Assembly: GCA_019633985.1 (NCBI GenBank)
Contig: JAHQWE010000005.1
Span: forward strand, 56,258 to 120,257
Source: Acidiferrobacterales bacterium
GTDB taxonomy: Bacteria; Pseudomonadota; Gammaproteobacteria; Arenicellales; Poriferihabitantaceae
Direction: 5' to 3'
DNA: 64,000 nt
The translations under genes were made by a program, and so were the position numbers. Under the pieces are notes generated by a model. The model searched no databases and was not told the DNA's origin. It was given only the letters and a program-made list of their open reading frames with translations. This document shows, piece after piece, positions 35,479 through 44,589 of the stretch; positions within the stretch are counted from its first letter, which is position 1, and every line of letters starts with the position of its first letter.

Positions 35479-36714
35479 TTAGGGGTTCCACTTTTTAAAA
35501 ATGAGAGAAGTGTTGATACCACCGAACGCAAAATTATTGCACATCACATATTCGGCCTCCAGATGTCTACCAGTGCCAACGATATAGCCGAGCTGGGCGC
35601 AGTTCTCCGCGGGTTGGTTGAGGTTAAGCGTGTGGCTAAACCAACTCTGATTCATCATTTCAATGCTCGCCCAGCTTTCAATCGCGCCGCAGGCGCCCAG
35701 GGTATGCCCAATATTGCCCTTGAGAGAACTGAAGGGTATGTCAGGACCAAACAAGTTGGCGGTTGCTTTGGATTCAGCAGCATCTCCGTGCTCGGTTCCG
35801 GTTCCGTGGCCATTCACATACTGGATATCTTCGGCTTGAAGACCGGCATCATCGAGAGACAGCTGCATGACAGAGCCCATGCTGTCACTATTAGGTTGGG
35901 TAATATGATCGCCATCGCAGTTGGTGCCAAACCCAACCAGTTCTGCGTAAATATTTGCCCCTCGTTGTTTGGCGTGCTCCATTTCTTCCAGAATTAGAGT
36001 ACAGGCCCCCTCACCGATGACGAGCCCGTCACGTTGCTGGTCAAATGGCCTGGGTGTGAGATTGGGGGTGTCATTCTTAAGGCTGGTGGCATAAAGAGTG
36101 TCGAAAATAGCCGCTTCTGATGGACACAATTCTTCTGCTCCGCCAGCGACCATCGCTATCTGTTTTCCATATCGAATGGAATCGAACGCGTAACCAATAC
36201 CCTGACTCCCTGACGTACAAGCGGTAGAGGTATTGAATACACGACCTTTTAAGCCAAAAAAAACCGCGATGTTGGCAGCAGTTGTATGACCCATTAGACG
36301 TATATAGGTTGTCGCATTCACCTTGGAACTATCGCCGCCCGAGATCATATCGGTAAGATCTTGTATGGCGTCTGTTGAACCTGTGCACGAGCCGTAAGCA
36401 ACTCCTACCCTGCCGCTAGTGAGAATTTCGCTATCAAGCAAACTGGCATCTATTAACGCCTGCTCTGTGGCGGCCGCCGCCAGTGCAGCGACCCGTCCCA
36501 TAGAGCGCGTTTTTTTTCGCTTCCAATGGATTGGTGTTGAAAAGTCGGTGACTAGCGCTGCGAGTCGGGTAGATAGACCGTCAATGGATTCCCAATCTTC
36601 CATATAGCGCACGGCACTTTTGTTCGACATCAGCGCATCGCGGAACGCTGACCAGCTATGACCGAGTGGCGTGATCGCGTGCATGCCGGTGACTGCTACC
36701 CGGTGCAATGCCAT
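35479..36714 (-). CDS. beta-ketoacyl-ACP synthase, FabF-like (ApeR-like, copy 2)
   Basis: 411 residues from the ATG at 36714, which overlaps the ketoreductase stop (TGATG); the track adds an upstream GTG. Active-site residues are intact: TSTACTSGSQGIGYAF, NGHGTGTEHGD and NIGHTLGACGAIESW. With the dehydratase and ketoreductase upstream it reproduces the order ApeP-ApeQ-ApeR known from the E. coli and Xenorhabdus APE clusters. It is a clear paralogue of the ketosynthase at 33.8-35.0 kb, facing it on the opposite strand. Confidence 0.93.
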   Translation of the reverse strand: MALHRVAVTGMHAITPLGHSWSAFRDALMSNKSAVRYMEDWESIDGLSTRLAALVTDFSTPIHWKRKKTRSMGRVAALAAAATEQALIDASLLDSEILTSGRVGVAYGSCTGSTDAIQDLTDMISGGDSSKVNATTYIRLMGHTTAANIAVFFGLKGRVFNTSTACTSGSQGIGYAFDSIRYGKQIAMVAGGAEELCPSEAAIFDTLYATSLKNDTPNLTPRPFDQQRDGLVIGEGACTLILEEMEHAKQRGANIYAELVGFGTNCDGDHITQPNSDSMGSVMQLSLDDAGLQAEDIQYVNGHGTGTEHGDAAESKATANLFGPDIPFSSLKGNIGHTLGACGAIESWASIEMMNQSWFSHTLNLNQPAENCAQLGYIVGTGRHLEAEYVMCNNFAFGGINTSLIFKKWNP

Positions 36715-37475
36715 CAACACATACCACCGTTGACAGCGATTACCTGCCTGGTGATGTAACCGGCATCATCCGAAAACAAGAATCCGATTGTGGAAGCTAT
36801 GTCCTCAACATTGCCAAACTTTCCCATCGGTATCATCTTTAACGCCTCTTCCTTGTGTATCGATTCCGTCATTTCGGTTTCGATTACACCTGGTGCGACA
36901 CAGTTTACGGTTATCTTGCGTTTAGCTAACTCTATCGCCAGCGCTTTGGTGGCACCAATAATTCCAGATTTCGCGGCGCTATAGTTCACCTGACCTCGAT
37001 TACCAATCAACCCTGATACCGAAGATAAGGTCACGATGCGCCCGCCGGAACGGAGTCGTATCATCGGCATAATAAGCGGATGTAAGACGTTATAAATTGA
37101 ATCCAGATTAGTGTGAATGACGCTGTCCCAGCGTTCCGGTGTCATGGCTGGGAATGCGTCATCTGCCGCGATCCCGGCATTACACACTACGCCATAGTAC
37201 GCACCATGGTTTTCTAGTTGCTGTTCAAGAACGGCTTTTGTGGATTCCCGGTCGCTGACATCAAACTGCAGGATGTCGGCAGTGCCGCCTGATGAGTGTA
37301 TGTCTTCAGCAGTTTGCTCCGCTAGGTCGACCGCACTTTTACAATGAACCGTCACATGAAAACCCTTGTTGCCGAGTGTCAAAGCCGAAGCGCGACCAAT
37401 GCCTCGACTTGCACCGGTTATCAAAACCCTTCTGGGCGGGATGTTGTTATCTGAAGGTGGCTTGGGAGAGTTCAT
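36714..37475 (-). CDS. 3-oxoacyl-ACP reductase, FabG-like (ApeQ-like)
   Basis: 253 residues, short-chain dehydrogenase. NADPH site VLITGASRGIGRAS, CNAGIAADDAF, catalytic Ser and Tyr-x-x-x-Lys in TLSSVSGLIGNRGQVNYSAAKSG, and the closing VIAVNGGMC. It is the only ketoreductase of the cluster and would serve every extension cycle. Its start overlaps the dehydratase stop by 4 nt (ATGA) and its stop overlaps the ketosynthase start, so the three enzymes of the elongation cycle are translationally chained. Confidence 0.94.
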   Translation of the reverse strand: MNSPKPPSDNNIPPRRVLITGASRGIGRASALTLGNKGFHVTVHCKSAVDLAEQTAEDIHSSGGTADILQFDVSDRESTKAVLEQQLENHGAYYGVVCNAGIAADDAFPAMTPERWDSVIHTNLDSIYNVLHPLIMPMIRLRSGGRIVTLSSVSGLIGNRGQVNYSAAKSGIIGATKALAIELAKRKITVNCVAPGVIETEMTESIHKEEALKMIPMGKFGNVEDIASTIGFLFSDDAGYITRQVIAVNGGMC

Positions 37476-37978
37476 AAAATGGTTTGTGAATTGCGTTGCT
37501 GCTCATTTATTTTGGAACGAGCAATCACATCATTCGGATTGTCGGGCATGACAGCCTTGATGACGGCGCTTGCTACTTTTCCATCACCGAATTTGTTCCG
37601 ATTTGCGTGATGTAACGCGCAGTCATAGACACCGATTCCTTCCTCGTCACGAAACGTTTGTTCAATACATGCATGGAAGGTGGTGCCTGCTCGGTACGCT
37701 TTTTCGTCAATTGACATGATTCTGGCGCCAATTATAAATCCAATTGTGACAGGTTTACCTTGTTCTAGTTGCCGAATTCCAGCATGTGCGGCTGCCGATT
37801 GGCAGAGATACTCCATACAGATCAAACTCGATATACTACCGTCCACATTTTCGAAAAGATCACAATTCATCTCACCAGCCGAAGTTTCTATATGATCGTC
37901 ATCCCAGGTCAGGATTTGGTCTATTAGCAACATAGATGAACTATGTGGGAGAACTTGATGCGGATAGTAAGTTTTCAT
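37472..37978 (-). CDS. ApeP-like 3-hydroxyacyl-ACP dehydratase (copy 2)
   Basis: 168 residues: VLPHSSSMLLIDQILTWDDD, ICMEYLCQSAAAHAGIRQLEQG, IGFIIGARIMSIDEKAYRAGTTF in pieces. Same LPHxxxMLLxD and EYxxQ[ST]AAAxAG signature as the gene at 33.3 kb. It carries a C-terminal extension of about 20 polar residues not seen in copy 1. Expected to dehydrate hydroxyacyl intermediates; whether the two copies act on different chain lengths cannot be seen from sequence. Confidence 0.87.
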   Translation of the reverse strand: MKTYYPHQVLPHSSSMLLIDQILTWDDDHIETSAGEMNCDLFENVDGSISSLICMEYLCQSAAAHAGIRQLEQGKPVTIGFIIGARIMSIDEKAYRAGTTFHACIEQTFRDEEGIGVYDCALHHANRNKFGDGKVASAVIKAVMPDNPNDVIARSKINEQQRNSQTIL

Positions 37979-38000
37979 TCTACTTGCTAGCGTTTCATTG

Positions 38001-40283
38001 TCACCGCAAGGAGGGCTGAGGCAATGGCTGCAAATGCGCGTAGATAAAGGTGCCGGCGAGATTCAGGCCATTGCCAATCAAAACAGTGATTCCAAAAGCA
38101 TGCACCACTGGAATGCTGCTTAGGCTCAGTAACCCAAAGGACAGAAGGCTAGTTAGTGCGGAAAGAAATACCGCTTGCAAGGTCATCTGTGATTCATTAT
38201 GTAGTTCAGAAACAAAAATAACGTAGTCCATTCCGAGACCAAGTACAAGGAACAATGCCATTGCATGAAATAACGTAATACCTGGACCAAAAACACTTAG
38301 AAGTAGCAAGGTCGATGTCACCGCGCCAACGGGTACAAGCATCATCGACAATTTTCGCCAGGAACGATATCGAATATAAACTGTAATCGCGACCAGCAAA
38401 AAAGCCAGTGCCAGGAATCTGGCAGAAGCCTCTCGTTGGTTTTTTAGTGCCTGTGAGGACAGCGATGTAATGTCGATAAAATCGACTCCAGGAACGTCCT
38501 GCCATCTCGTAGAATTAGATTTAACTTCTGAAATATCCTTAATCAGTGCGAAAGAATAATACGTGCCGTGATATTCAAGCGCTAGTGGGGGTAGAGAAAG
38601 TGTGGGATCCTGGAATAGCGCCAGGGGCGATAGGATCTTGTCAGCGGCCAGAGCAAACTCTGTTTGTAACGGCTTTGCTTCGATTCCGAGATCGTTTAAA
38701 AAGAGCTCAATGGCCCCGCCGCCGATATATAGTGATTCCTGTGCTCGGATATTAGTGCGTTGCACTGCGGGCGGCAGCAACCAGTTTGAAATGGTAACCA
38801 GAGTATCCGCGGGATATTTTTGTGTGAGTGAATCAACGCGCTCAAACAGCGACTCTTCATCTTTTGCGCGGATAACAAAATACTGACCTGGTTCCAATTT
38901 AGAAGAGTGTTTGGCGACTAGTTTTTCCTCCTCGAGTAATGCAGTAGACGGATTGAAGAATGCACGGGGACTATCATTTCCACGTATCCCATAGAGCGCG
39001 AGTGCCATCAGCGTGCATACCACGGCACCGATCATGATCGGGTGTTTTAAGGCAAGTGGTGCGGTGAAGTTAGTGAGCGCCTTCACTATCGGTGGAAGGA
39101 ATGTCGGGTTAACCGTGACGCTCGACCCCATCAGTTTGTTCGCTAGCGCGAGAACCGTCAACCAGGCAGCCACCAACCCCGAGCAGGAGAATACCGCGAT
39201 TTTTTGCAGAGAAACAAGTTCGGACAACCCTAGTGCGCCGTAGCCAATTAAAGAAGAGACCAGACTAAGCTTCATCGCATTGAGTAATCCTGCATGCGTG
39301 TTCTCAGTAGCCAGATTGGAATGGCAATAGAAGTAATGGAGCGAGTAATCAATGATGATACCGATTAGACTAGCGCCGAAAACGATTGTTAATATATGTA
39401 TCGAACCATAAAGCCAATGGGTGATCACAAAGGCGAAAACAATGCCCATGGCGACCGAGACGAAAGGTAATAGTAGTGGTCTGAGAGAGAAAAAGGTGAG
39501 CAGCAACAGAGTAATAATGGCTAACACCGATACCGCGCTGATCAACTGAATATCGCTCCTTGCCTCTCCAGCCGCTTCGGCGGCGAAGAAAAATACCCCC
39601 GAGCGATAGATATCTATTTCTGTATAGGTTTCATGGACCTGTTGTTCGATTTCAGACAACGCGGATTGCAGTGATTGCTGTACCGCTGTCTCAAGGCTAT
39701 TCAAAGACAATTGAACTCGAACTAGTTCAAAAGGTTGTCGTATATCGCCGCGGGGAGTTGCGTTGAACTGTTGAAACAGATAGTCCGAAAACCATCCAAG
39801 TGGATCCTGATGAATTGGCAGCAGTCTGGCGGTGTCAGCTATTTCGTAGAGCCTCTCATTGGCTCTGTTAACCAACTCTTTCTTGGATAAGTCGGTAATA
39901 AGGTTCTTATGTGATTCAGTAATTAAACCGAAACGATGGGGAGTCAGCGAATCGACAAGCTGAGCGGAAACCCGCGAATTACCAATATCTGCCTGCACAC
40001 CCGGTAGTTTCAAAAGTCTATCGCTCACCATCACCGCGACCTCGGCAACAGTTTGTTCACTTGTTCCAGTGATTAATAGTGTGAATCGGCTTTCGATATC
40101 CTTCGAAAGCTCTGCGACCGCGTGCTGTAAGCCCTGGTCTGAGGTGAGCTGTGGTGAGAGATCTTTCAGATTGGTGTCAATACGCAGAGATTGACCACGA
40201 TGCGCAACAAAAAAAACAATAATTACCAGCCAGAGGAAAACGAAACTGATTTTCGTCGAGTTGTGAATTGGAGCAGACTTCAT
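38001..40283 (-). CDS. MMPL-family RND exporter (ApeM-like)
   Basis: 760 residues from the ATG at 40283; the TTG at 40301 in the track has no better ribosome site. One TM near the N-terminus (FVFLWLVIIVFFVAHRG), a periplasmic loop to about residue 250, a TM cluster (IQLISAVSVLAIITLLLLTFFSLRPLLL onward), a second loop from about 440, then the final TM cluster (YIRYRSWRKL ... GLGMDYVIFVSEL). Each cluster has the GxxxDY proton-path motif (IGIIIDYSLHY, LGLGMDYVIF). Such proteins in APE clusters are thought to move the finished lipid out of the inner membrane, working with the LolA-like carrier encoded 21 nt upstream. Confidence 0.9.
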   Translation of the reverse strand: MKSAPIHNSTKISFVFLWLVIIVFFVAHRGQSLRIDTNLKDLSPQLTSDQGLQHAVAELSKDIESRFTLLITGTSEQTVAEVAVMVSDRLLKLPGVQADIGNSRVSAQLVDSLTPHRFGLITESHKNLITDLSKKELVNRANERLYEIADTARLLPIHQDPLGWFSDYLFQQFNATPRGDIRQPFELVRVQLSLNSLETAVQQSLQSALSEIEQQVHETYTEIDIYRSGVFFFAAEAAGEARSDIQLISAVSVLAIITLLLLTFFSLRPLLLPFVSVAMGIVFAFVITHWLYGSIHILTIVFGASLIGIIIDYSLHYFYCHSNLATENTHAGLLNAMKLSLVSSLIGYGALGLSELVSLQKIAVFSCSGLVAAWLTVLALANKLMGSSVTVNPTFLPPIVKALTNFTAPLALKHPIMIGAVVCTLMALALYGIRGNDSPRAFFNPSTALLEEEKLVAKHSSKLEPGQYFVIRAKDEESLFERVDSLTQKYPADTLVTISNWLLPPAVQRTNIRAQESLYIGGGAIELFLNDLGIEAKPLQTEFALAADKILSPLALFQDPTLSLPPLALEYHGTYYSFALIKDISEVKSNSTRWQDVPGVDFIDITSLSSQALKNQREASARFLALAFLLVAITVYIRYRSWRKLSMMLVPVGAVTSTLLLLSVFGPGITLFHAMALFLVLGLGMDYVIFVSELHNESQMTLQAVFLSALTSLLSFGLLSLSSIPVVHAFGITVLIGNGLNLAGTFIYAHLQPLPQPSLR

Positions 40284-40303
40284 GATGAGCCGATCAAACA
40301 AAT

Positions 40304-40972
40304 CTAATGATCGGTTTGGAGCATGTCCATGACTTTTCTCGGGAAGTAAAGACTTTCGCAGAGGAGCGGACTTTTCTTAAAAATGCTCGCACACTCCTCG
40401 GTCCCCTGAAAACGAAACTCGGAGGTTTCCAATATCGAAATCGCAGTGTTCGATTTTTCATTGCGGACCAATTCAATATCAATGGTATTGTCTGACCGTC
40501 GGAGCAGAATTTTTTGTAAATGTTTCCTCGCAGATATTTGATTGGGGATGAATTCCACTACTGTCTCATCGTCAGGTTCGGGGACGATAGTAAAATTTTG
40601 ATTCAATGAGGAGATGTCACCTCCCATTAATGCTCGTAACGATGTAGACATACCCCGATGGACCAGGCCTTTTAAAGCACTAACCGAGCCCTCTCTGTCA
40701 AAACGGAAGTTCAAGTCCTCGCTGGTATAAATAGTCGTGTTCTTGACGGGAGTTTCTGTGTGCCAGATTACACCGGCGCGGCAGTCGAATAAAAATCGCC
40801 CGGTTGATCGTAATGGTGCTGGGAGCTCTTCGAGGACTCGGTTTTGCTCAAACTCGCCATGGTATTGACACGATTTGGGAAGCCAATCCTGCAGCGATTC
40901 AGCTGCCAGCAGCACGGAGGAGCAGGCAGAAATGGTGAGTAGAAAGAGTAAGAGCTGAGAGAGAGGTTTCAC
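40304..40972 (-). CDS. LolA-like outer-membrane lipoprotein carrier (ApeL-like)
   Basis: 222 residues from a GTG start with an exported N-terminus (LSQLLLFLLTISACSSVLLAAES). The mature body has the half-barrel strand pattern of LolA: YHGEFEQNRVLEELPAPLRSTGRFLFDC, GVIWHTETPV, SLRALMGGDISSLNQNFTIV. Probably shuttles the hydrophobic product across the periplasm. The GTGA overlap with the thioesterase gene couples them. The C-terminus is longer than housekeeping LolA and includes four extra cysteines overall, possibly disulfide bonded. Confidence 0.85.
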   Translation of the reverse strand: MKPLSQLLLFLLTISACSSVLLAAESLQDWLPKSCQYHGEFEQNRVLEELPAPLRSTGRFLFDCRAGVIWHTETPVKNTTIYTSEDLNFRFDREGSVSALKGLVHRGMSTSLRALMGGDISSLNQNFTIVPEPDDETVVEFIPNQISARKHLQKILLRRSDNTIDIELVRNEKSNTAISILETSEFRFQGTEECASIFKKSPLLCESLYFPRKVMDMLQTDH

Positions 40973-41403
40973 CGCATTGCTTCCACCATCTCAATCAATC
41001 GGGAGGGCGATTCGAACTGCATTTGTCGGTTTTTTACATCCACCGCTACCTGAGTGGTATAGCCCTTGGTGATTTTTTCCTTTGATTCCTTGTCAAAGAT
41101 TTCATAGTTGATTTTCAGCCGATTTTGCCATTCGACCAGGGTAGTGCTCACAACAAAAACCTGGGCAAAAACCAGAGGAGCGACAAACTTGATTTTCATA
41201 TCTACTACGGGGAAAAAGTATCCATCTTCTCGCATCACCTGGTAGTTGTACCCCACCTTGTCGAGAAGGTGGCAACGTGCTTCTTCGAAATATTTCACGT
41301 AATGCCCATGCCACACCACGTCGCAGGAGTCGACGTCATAAAACGGTGCTTTAATTTCGATAGCGTCAGTGATCATGGTGGCCGTTGGCTGGGTCGATGT
41401 CAT
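40969..41403 (-). CDS. 4HBT-type acyl thioesterase (ApeK-like)
   Basis: 144 residues, hotdog thioesterase of the YbgC/4-hydroxybenzoyl-CoA type: FYDVDSCDVVWHGHYVKYFEEARCHLL holds the catalytic Asp region, followed by VVDMKIKFVAPLVF. In APE clusters this enzyme is thought to release or proof-read ACP-bound intermediates. It lies between the ACP gene (62 nt upstream) and the LolA-like gene (overlapping). ATG start at 41403. Confidence 0.88.
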   Translation of the reverse strand: MTSTQPTATMITDAIEIKAPFYDVDSCDVVWHGHYVKYFEEARCHLLDKVGYNYQVMREDGYFFPVVDMKIKFVAPLVFAQVFVVSTTLVEWQNRLKINYEIFDKESKEKITKGYTTQVAVDVKNRQMQFESPSRLIEMVEAMR

Positions 41404-41464
41404 GCCAGGAATGCGATCGAGAGTGCTTTGAGCGGGCCTGGTGTTTTGTTTTACCTTGACTCGA

Positions 41465-41734
41465 CTAAGCGGTCGCTACGACAGGTGTGTTCATAATTCC
41501 ATGGACTGTTCGTACTACGTCTTCCATGGTTTTCACCTCACGAAACGCTTCCTGCTCGATTTTGACGCCAGTCAGGTTTTTTAGCTCAACCATTAAATCC
41601 ACAGCATCAATACTATCGATATCCAAATCTTCATAGAGGTTGGATTGCATGCTGATTTTGTCCTCTTCGATTTCAAAGAGCTCTACCATGAGCGTTTTGG
41701 TATGACGGTAGATCTCTTCCTCAGAATGACTCAT
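41465..41734 (-). CDS. Acyl carrier protein (ApeF-like)
   Basis: 89 residues with the phosphopantetheine-attachment serine in DLDIDSIDAVDLMVEL. Acidic, four-helix ACP size. The C-terminus extends with a short hydrophobic/polar tail (HGIMNTPVVATA). It carries the growing polyene for the minus-strand enzymes downstream. A second ACP with a slightly different site (DGLGLDSIDALEIA) lies at 42.8 kb, matching the two-ACP arrangement of characterised APE systems. Confidence 0.93.
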   Translation of the reverse strand: MSHSEEEIYRHTKTLMVELFEIEEDKISMQSNLYEDLDIDSIDAVDLMVELKNLTGVKIEQEAFREVKTMEDVVRTVHGIMNTPVVATA

Positions 41735-41820
41735 TGTAATTAAATCAATAGCTTAGATAATAAAGCGTCTGCGCGCGAGCCCGAGTATAGCATCGTGAAT
41801 TTGGCATCACAGACTTTCTG

Positions 41821-42612
41821 TTAGTGCTTATTCACCAAATTTTGAAAATAGGATTGTAAAAAACGCGTGAGATGACGAACCTGAATTGGCTTTGGCCTCG
41901 AGGTGTCAATACATTCCTCTATTACGATCTCAGGCAGTCCACGTAGCGTAAACAGCGGTGGTTGACTCGGTACTTGAAACCACTTTTCGTGTTTTCGCAA
42001 CGTGATCGGATCGCAGTCAATGAGAATAGGTTGAATAGGAGCGCCTGCTGCGACCGCGATATGCGCGCCACCGCGCTTGAAGTCGAGGTTTTTCAGGTCG
42101 ACGGTACGCGTTCCCTCTGGGAAAATAATCAAGTTTTGTCCGCCCTTCAGGTTATCCGCAGCGACTGCAATCAGATCGTCAGTGTCATTACGGATAAACC
42201 CCGCCATCGTTACGACTGCAAATGTGAAGGGGTTTTTCCACAATGCCGCTTTGACTATGCAATTTACATCAGGCACTGCGGACAGAATGAATACCACATC
42301 AAGTAAGGTTGGGTGGTTAGCAATAAACAGCTTCCCAGTTGTTTTTCGTTTGAGAGAAGCGTCGATATCGAAACGCAGCAGACCCAGACTACGCATGATC
42401 CTCACGTATAACCACAGGAGCCAGCGCATGCTGTTGCGAGTCCAGCATTGTTTGGTCGAAGCACTGATGGGTAGCGGGTAAAGCAACAAGGCAAATAGTA
42501 GCCCAAGAACCAGTGCCCCCAATCCAAATAGCATGAAGCTGAACCCGGTGGCCACAATCCGCCAGATTCGAAAGACTGCACTGGATTTGATGGATGCGGT
42601 TAGGCTGGTCAC
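41821..42612 (-). CDS. PlsC-like 1-acylglycerol-phosphate acyltransferase family protein
   Basis: 263 residues from a GTG start. Hydrophobic N-terminus (FMLFGLGALVLGLLFALLLYPLPI) anchors it to the membrane. Acyltransferase motifs NHPTLLDVVF (HxxxxD variant NHPTLLD), GFIRNDTDDL and FPEGTRTVDL are present. Within APE clusters a PlsC-type enzyme may attach the polyene to a glycerol or sugar backbone. First gene of the minus-strand operon that runs down to the YbjQ-like gene; divergent from the ACP/ligase pair across a 173-nt promoter region. Confidence 0.9.
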   Translation of the reverse strand: MTSLTASIKSSAVFRIWRIVATGFSFMLFGLGALVLGLLFALLLYPLPISASTKQCWTRNSMRWLLWLYVRIMRSLGLLRFDIDASLKRKTTGKLFIANHPTLLDVVFILSAVPDVNCIVKAALWKNPFTFAVVTMAGFIRNDTDDLIAVAADNLKGGQNLIIFPEGTRTVDLKNLDFKRGGAHIAVAAGAPIQPILIDCDPITLRKHEKWFQVPSQPPLFTLRGLPEIVIEECIDTSRPKPIQVRHLTRFLQSYFQNLVNKH

Positions 42613-42785
42613 AAAGTTAAATGGCGAGATGGAATTTGAGGCAGTGATACCTGACGGGCCGTTAATTTATCATTGATCAGTACGCAGTTCCCGATCGTCA
42701 ACATGCTTTCCGTGCGTGATTTTACGCGCTGTTTTGTAATAGACTCGCGGTTTGTGAAACTCAAACCGATTAGGAACAACTGAGA

Positions 42786-43055
42786 ATGGCCGATCAATCA
42801 CCCGCCGAAGCAAAAATGGCTGAGCTAATCGTAGAAGCGCTCAACCTGGAGGATGTTGCCGCCGCAGAAATTGATCCGGAAGCGCCATTGTTTGGCGATG
42901 GCCTCGGGCTGGATTCCATTGATGCACTGGAGATTGCGCTCGCAATTTCTCAGGAATATGACGTTCAAATGCAGGCAGAGGAAGAGCACACTCGGGAGGC
43001 GTTTGCGACGCTTCGTAGTTTGAATCAGTTCGTTGAATCCAATCAAAAAGCCTGA
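42786..43055 (+). CDS. Acyl carrier protein (ApeE-like)
   Basis: 89 residues, acidic, with the modification serine in FGDGLGLDSIDALEIALAI. The GLDSIDALE form is typical of the ACP that receives the activated aryl starter in APE-like systems. It is followed 55 nt later by the acyl-activating ligase, its probable loading enzyme. First gene rightward of the divergent promoter at 42.61-42.79 kb. Confidence 0.93.
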   Translation: MADQSPAEAKMAELIVEALNLEDVAAAEIDPEAPLFGDGLGLDSIDALEIALAISQEYDVQMQAEEEHTREAFATLRSLNQFVESNQKA

Positions 43056-43110
43056 TTCGCGAAAACGGACCACTGCTGGTAGTGATTGAGGCTTAAGTGG
43101 CCCTGGTGTC

Positions 43111-44490
43111 ATGTCTAAAGAAACCGTGTCAGCGTTAATTACCCGGCGACTTGATTCTCCAATATGTCATATCTCTCGCCCGCTTCGTGTGCTTGCGAAA
43201 GCCCAGGGTTATATTTCTGCCGCCACCTTTCTTCATCACGTTGAAACACTGTCGAAGTTGTTGCCGGATGGGCAGTACGCGGTTAATTTATGTGGGAATC
43301 GCTATCTCTTTATGCTGTCTATGTGCGCAATTATTCTCAAGCGCCAGACTAACTTATTTCCGCCAAATAAAAACCCCGCGACTCAGTTAGGCCTGGCACA
43401 ACGCTATCCCGATACTTACGTCATCCACGATGGGACCGAGATCGCTGCCGGCATAGAGAATATCAATTTGGATCAGCTGCCCGCGCAAAAATTTGGAAAG
43501 CGGGCCGAAAACACAGTGGTACCGGATATTCCATCAGACCACCTCGCGGCTATTTCCTTTACCTCTGGGTCTACCGGTCAGTCAAAGCCCAACTATAAGA
43601 GCTGGCATTGCCTGATGGAGGGCGCTGGTATCAATAGTGGCTATATGCTGGATGACTCTCTGGCCTCGGGACAAGTTGTCACTACCGTCCCGGGACAGCA
43701 CATGTGGGGCCTTGAAGCGACAGTGATGCAAGCAATGACACAAGATATTTGTATGTCAGATGCAAGTCCGCTATTCCCCAAAGATATCCAGGCGTTGCTA
43801 TCACAATTAAAAGCGCCGCGAATCCTGGTGTCGGCGCCAGTTCACTTGCGTGCTATGGTGATGAGCGGTCTCGCATTCCCGCAGGTGGAGCGGGTGCTAT
43901 GCGCCACGGCACCTTTGGATGTGGAAATCGCGGAAAAAGCTGAAGCGTGCTTTGACGGCGAGCTGCGGGAGATTTATGGCTGTAGTGAAGTGGGATCAAT
44001 GGCTTTTCGGAGAACCGCCAAAGAATCAGAGTGGAATTTGTTTTCACAAATCCAGATGACGCAATCGGGTGACATAACCATAGCGTCGGCAGACCATGTT
44101 CCCGAACAGGTTGAAATGCAAGATATGATTCGCTTCACCTCATCCGGCCGCTTCCGCCTAAACGGGAGGCAATCAGACATGATCGAAATCGCCGGCAAGC
44201 GTGGTTCGCTCAAGGAACTGAATGCGATGTTGATGAAAATCGAGGGATTAAAGGACGGAATCATTTTTTTACCGGAACAAAATCGAACGGTACCGCGATT
44301 GGTCGCTTTGGTGGTCATGGAGGAAGGCGCTAGTAAAACCCGGGTGAATGATTATTTTCGCCTTCACCTGGACAATGCCTTCGTGCCGAGACCAACGATT
44401 CAGGTCACTGCGCTTCCACGTGAGGAAAATGGGAAATTGCCTAGAAAGAACGTGCTCGACTTTTACAAGCAAATTTCAAGTGGAACATAG
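43111..44490 (+). CDS. Acyl/aryl-ACP synthetase, AMP-forming (ApeH-like)
   Basis: 459 residues, ANL adenylating enzyme. P-loop-like AISFTSGSTGQSKPNYKSW, REIYGCSEVGSMAFR (A5 region), FRLNGRQSDMIEIAGKRGSLKELN (A8) and the C-terminal A10 lysine in LPREENGKLPRKNVL. It is shorter than typical acyl-CoA ligases, as are the APE enzymes. In characterised clusters this protein activates 4-hydroxybenzoate and loads it on an ACP. No enzyme making hydroxybenzoate is in the window, so the starter must come from elsewhere (for example UbiC). Confidence 0.9.
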   Translation: MSKETVSALITRRLDSPICHISRPLRVLAKAQGYISAATFLHHVETLSKLLPDGQYAVNLCGNRYLFMLSMCAIILKRQTNLFPPNKNPATQLGLAQRYPDTYVIHDGTEIAAGIENINLDQLPAQKFGKRAENTVVPDIPSDHLAAISFTSGSTGQSKPNYKSWHCLMEGAGINSGYMLDDSLASGQVVTTVPGQHMWGLEATVMQAMTQDICMSDASPLFPKDIQALLSQLKAPRILVSAPVHLRAMVMSGLAFPQVERVLCATAPLDVEIAEKAEACFDGELREIYGCSEVGSMAFRRTAKESEWNLFSQIQMTQSGDITIASADHVPEQVEMQDMIRFTSSGRFRLNGRQSDMIEIAGKRGSLKELNAMLMKIEGLKDGIIFLPEQNRTVPRLVALVVMEEGASKTRVNDYFRLHLDNAFVPRPTIQVTALPREENGKLPRKNVLDFYKQISSGT

Positions 44491-44589
44491 GGCTTCTAAT
44501 TCTGACAGCTCTCAAACATCCGGAACCCTGGTCTAACCGGCTCGCGCCCACCGATCCAGATCGTACCGGCGGCGAATAAGCTCGAATTT

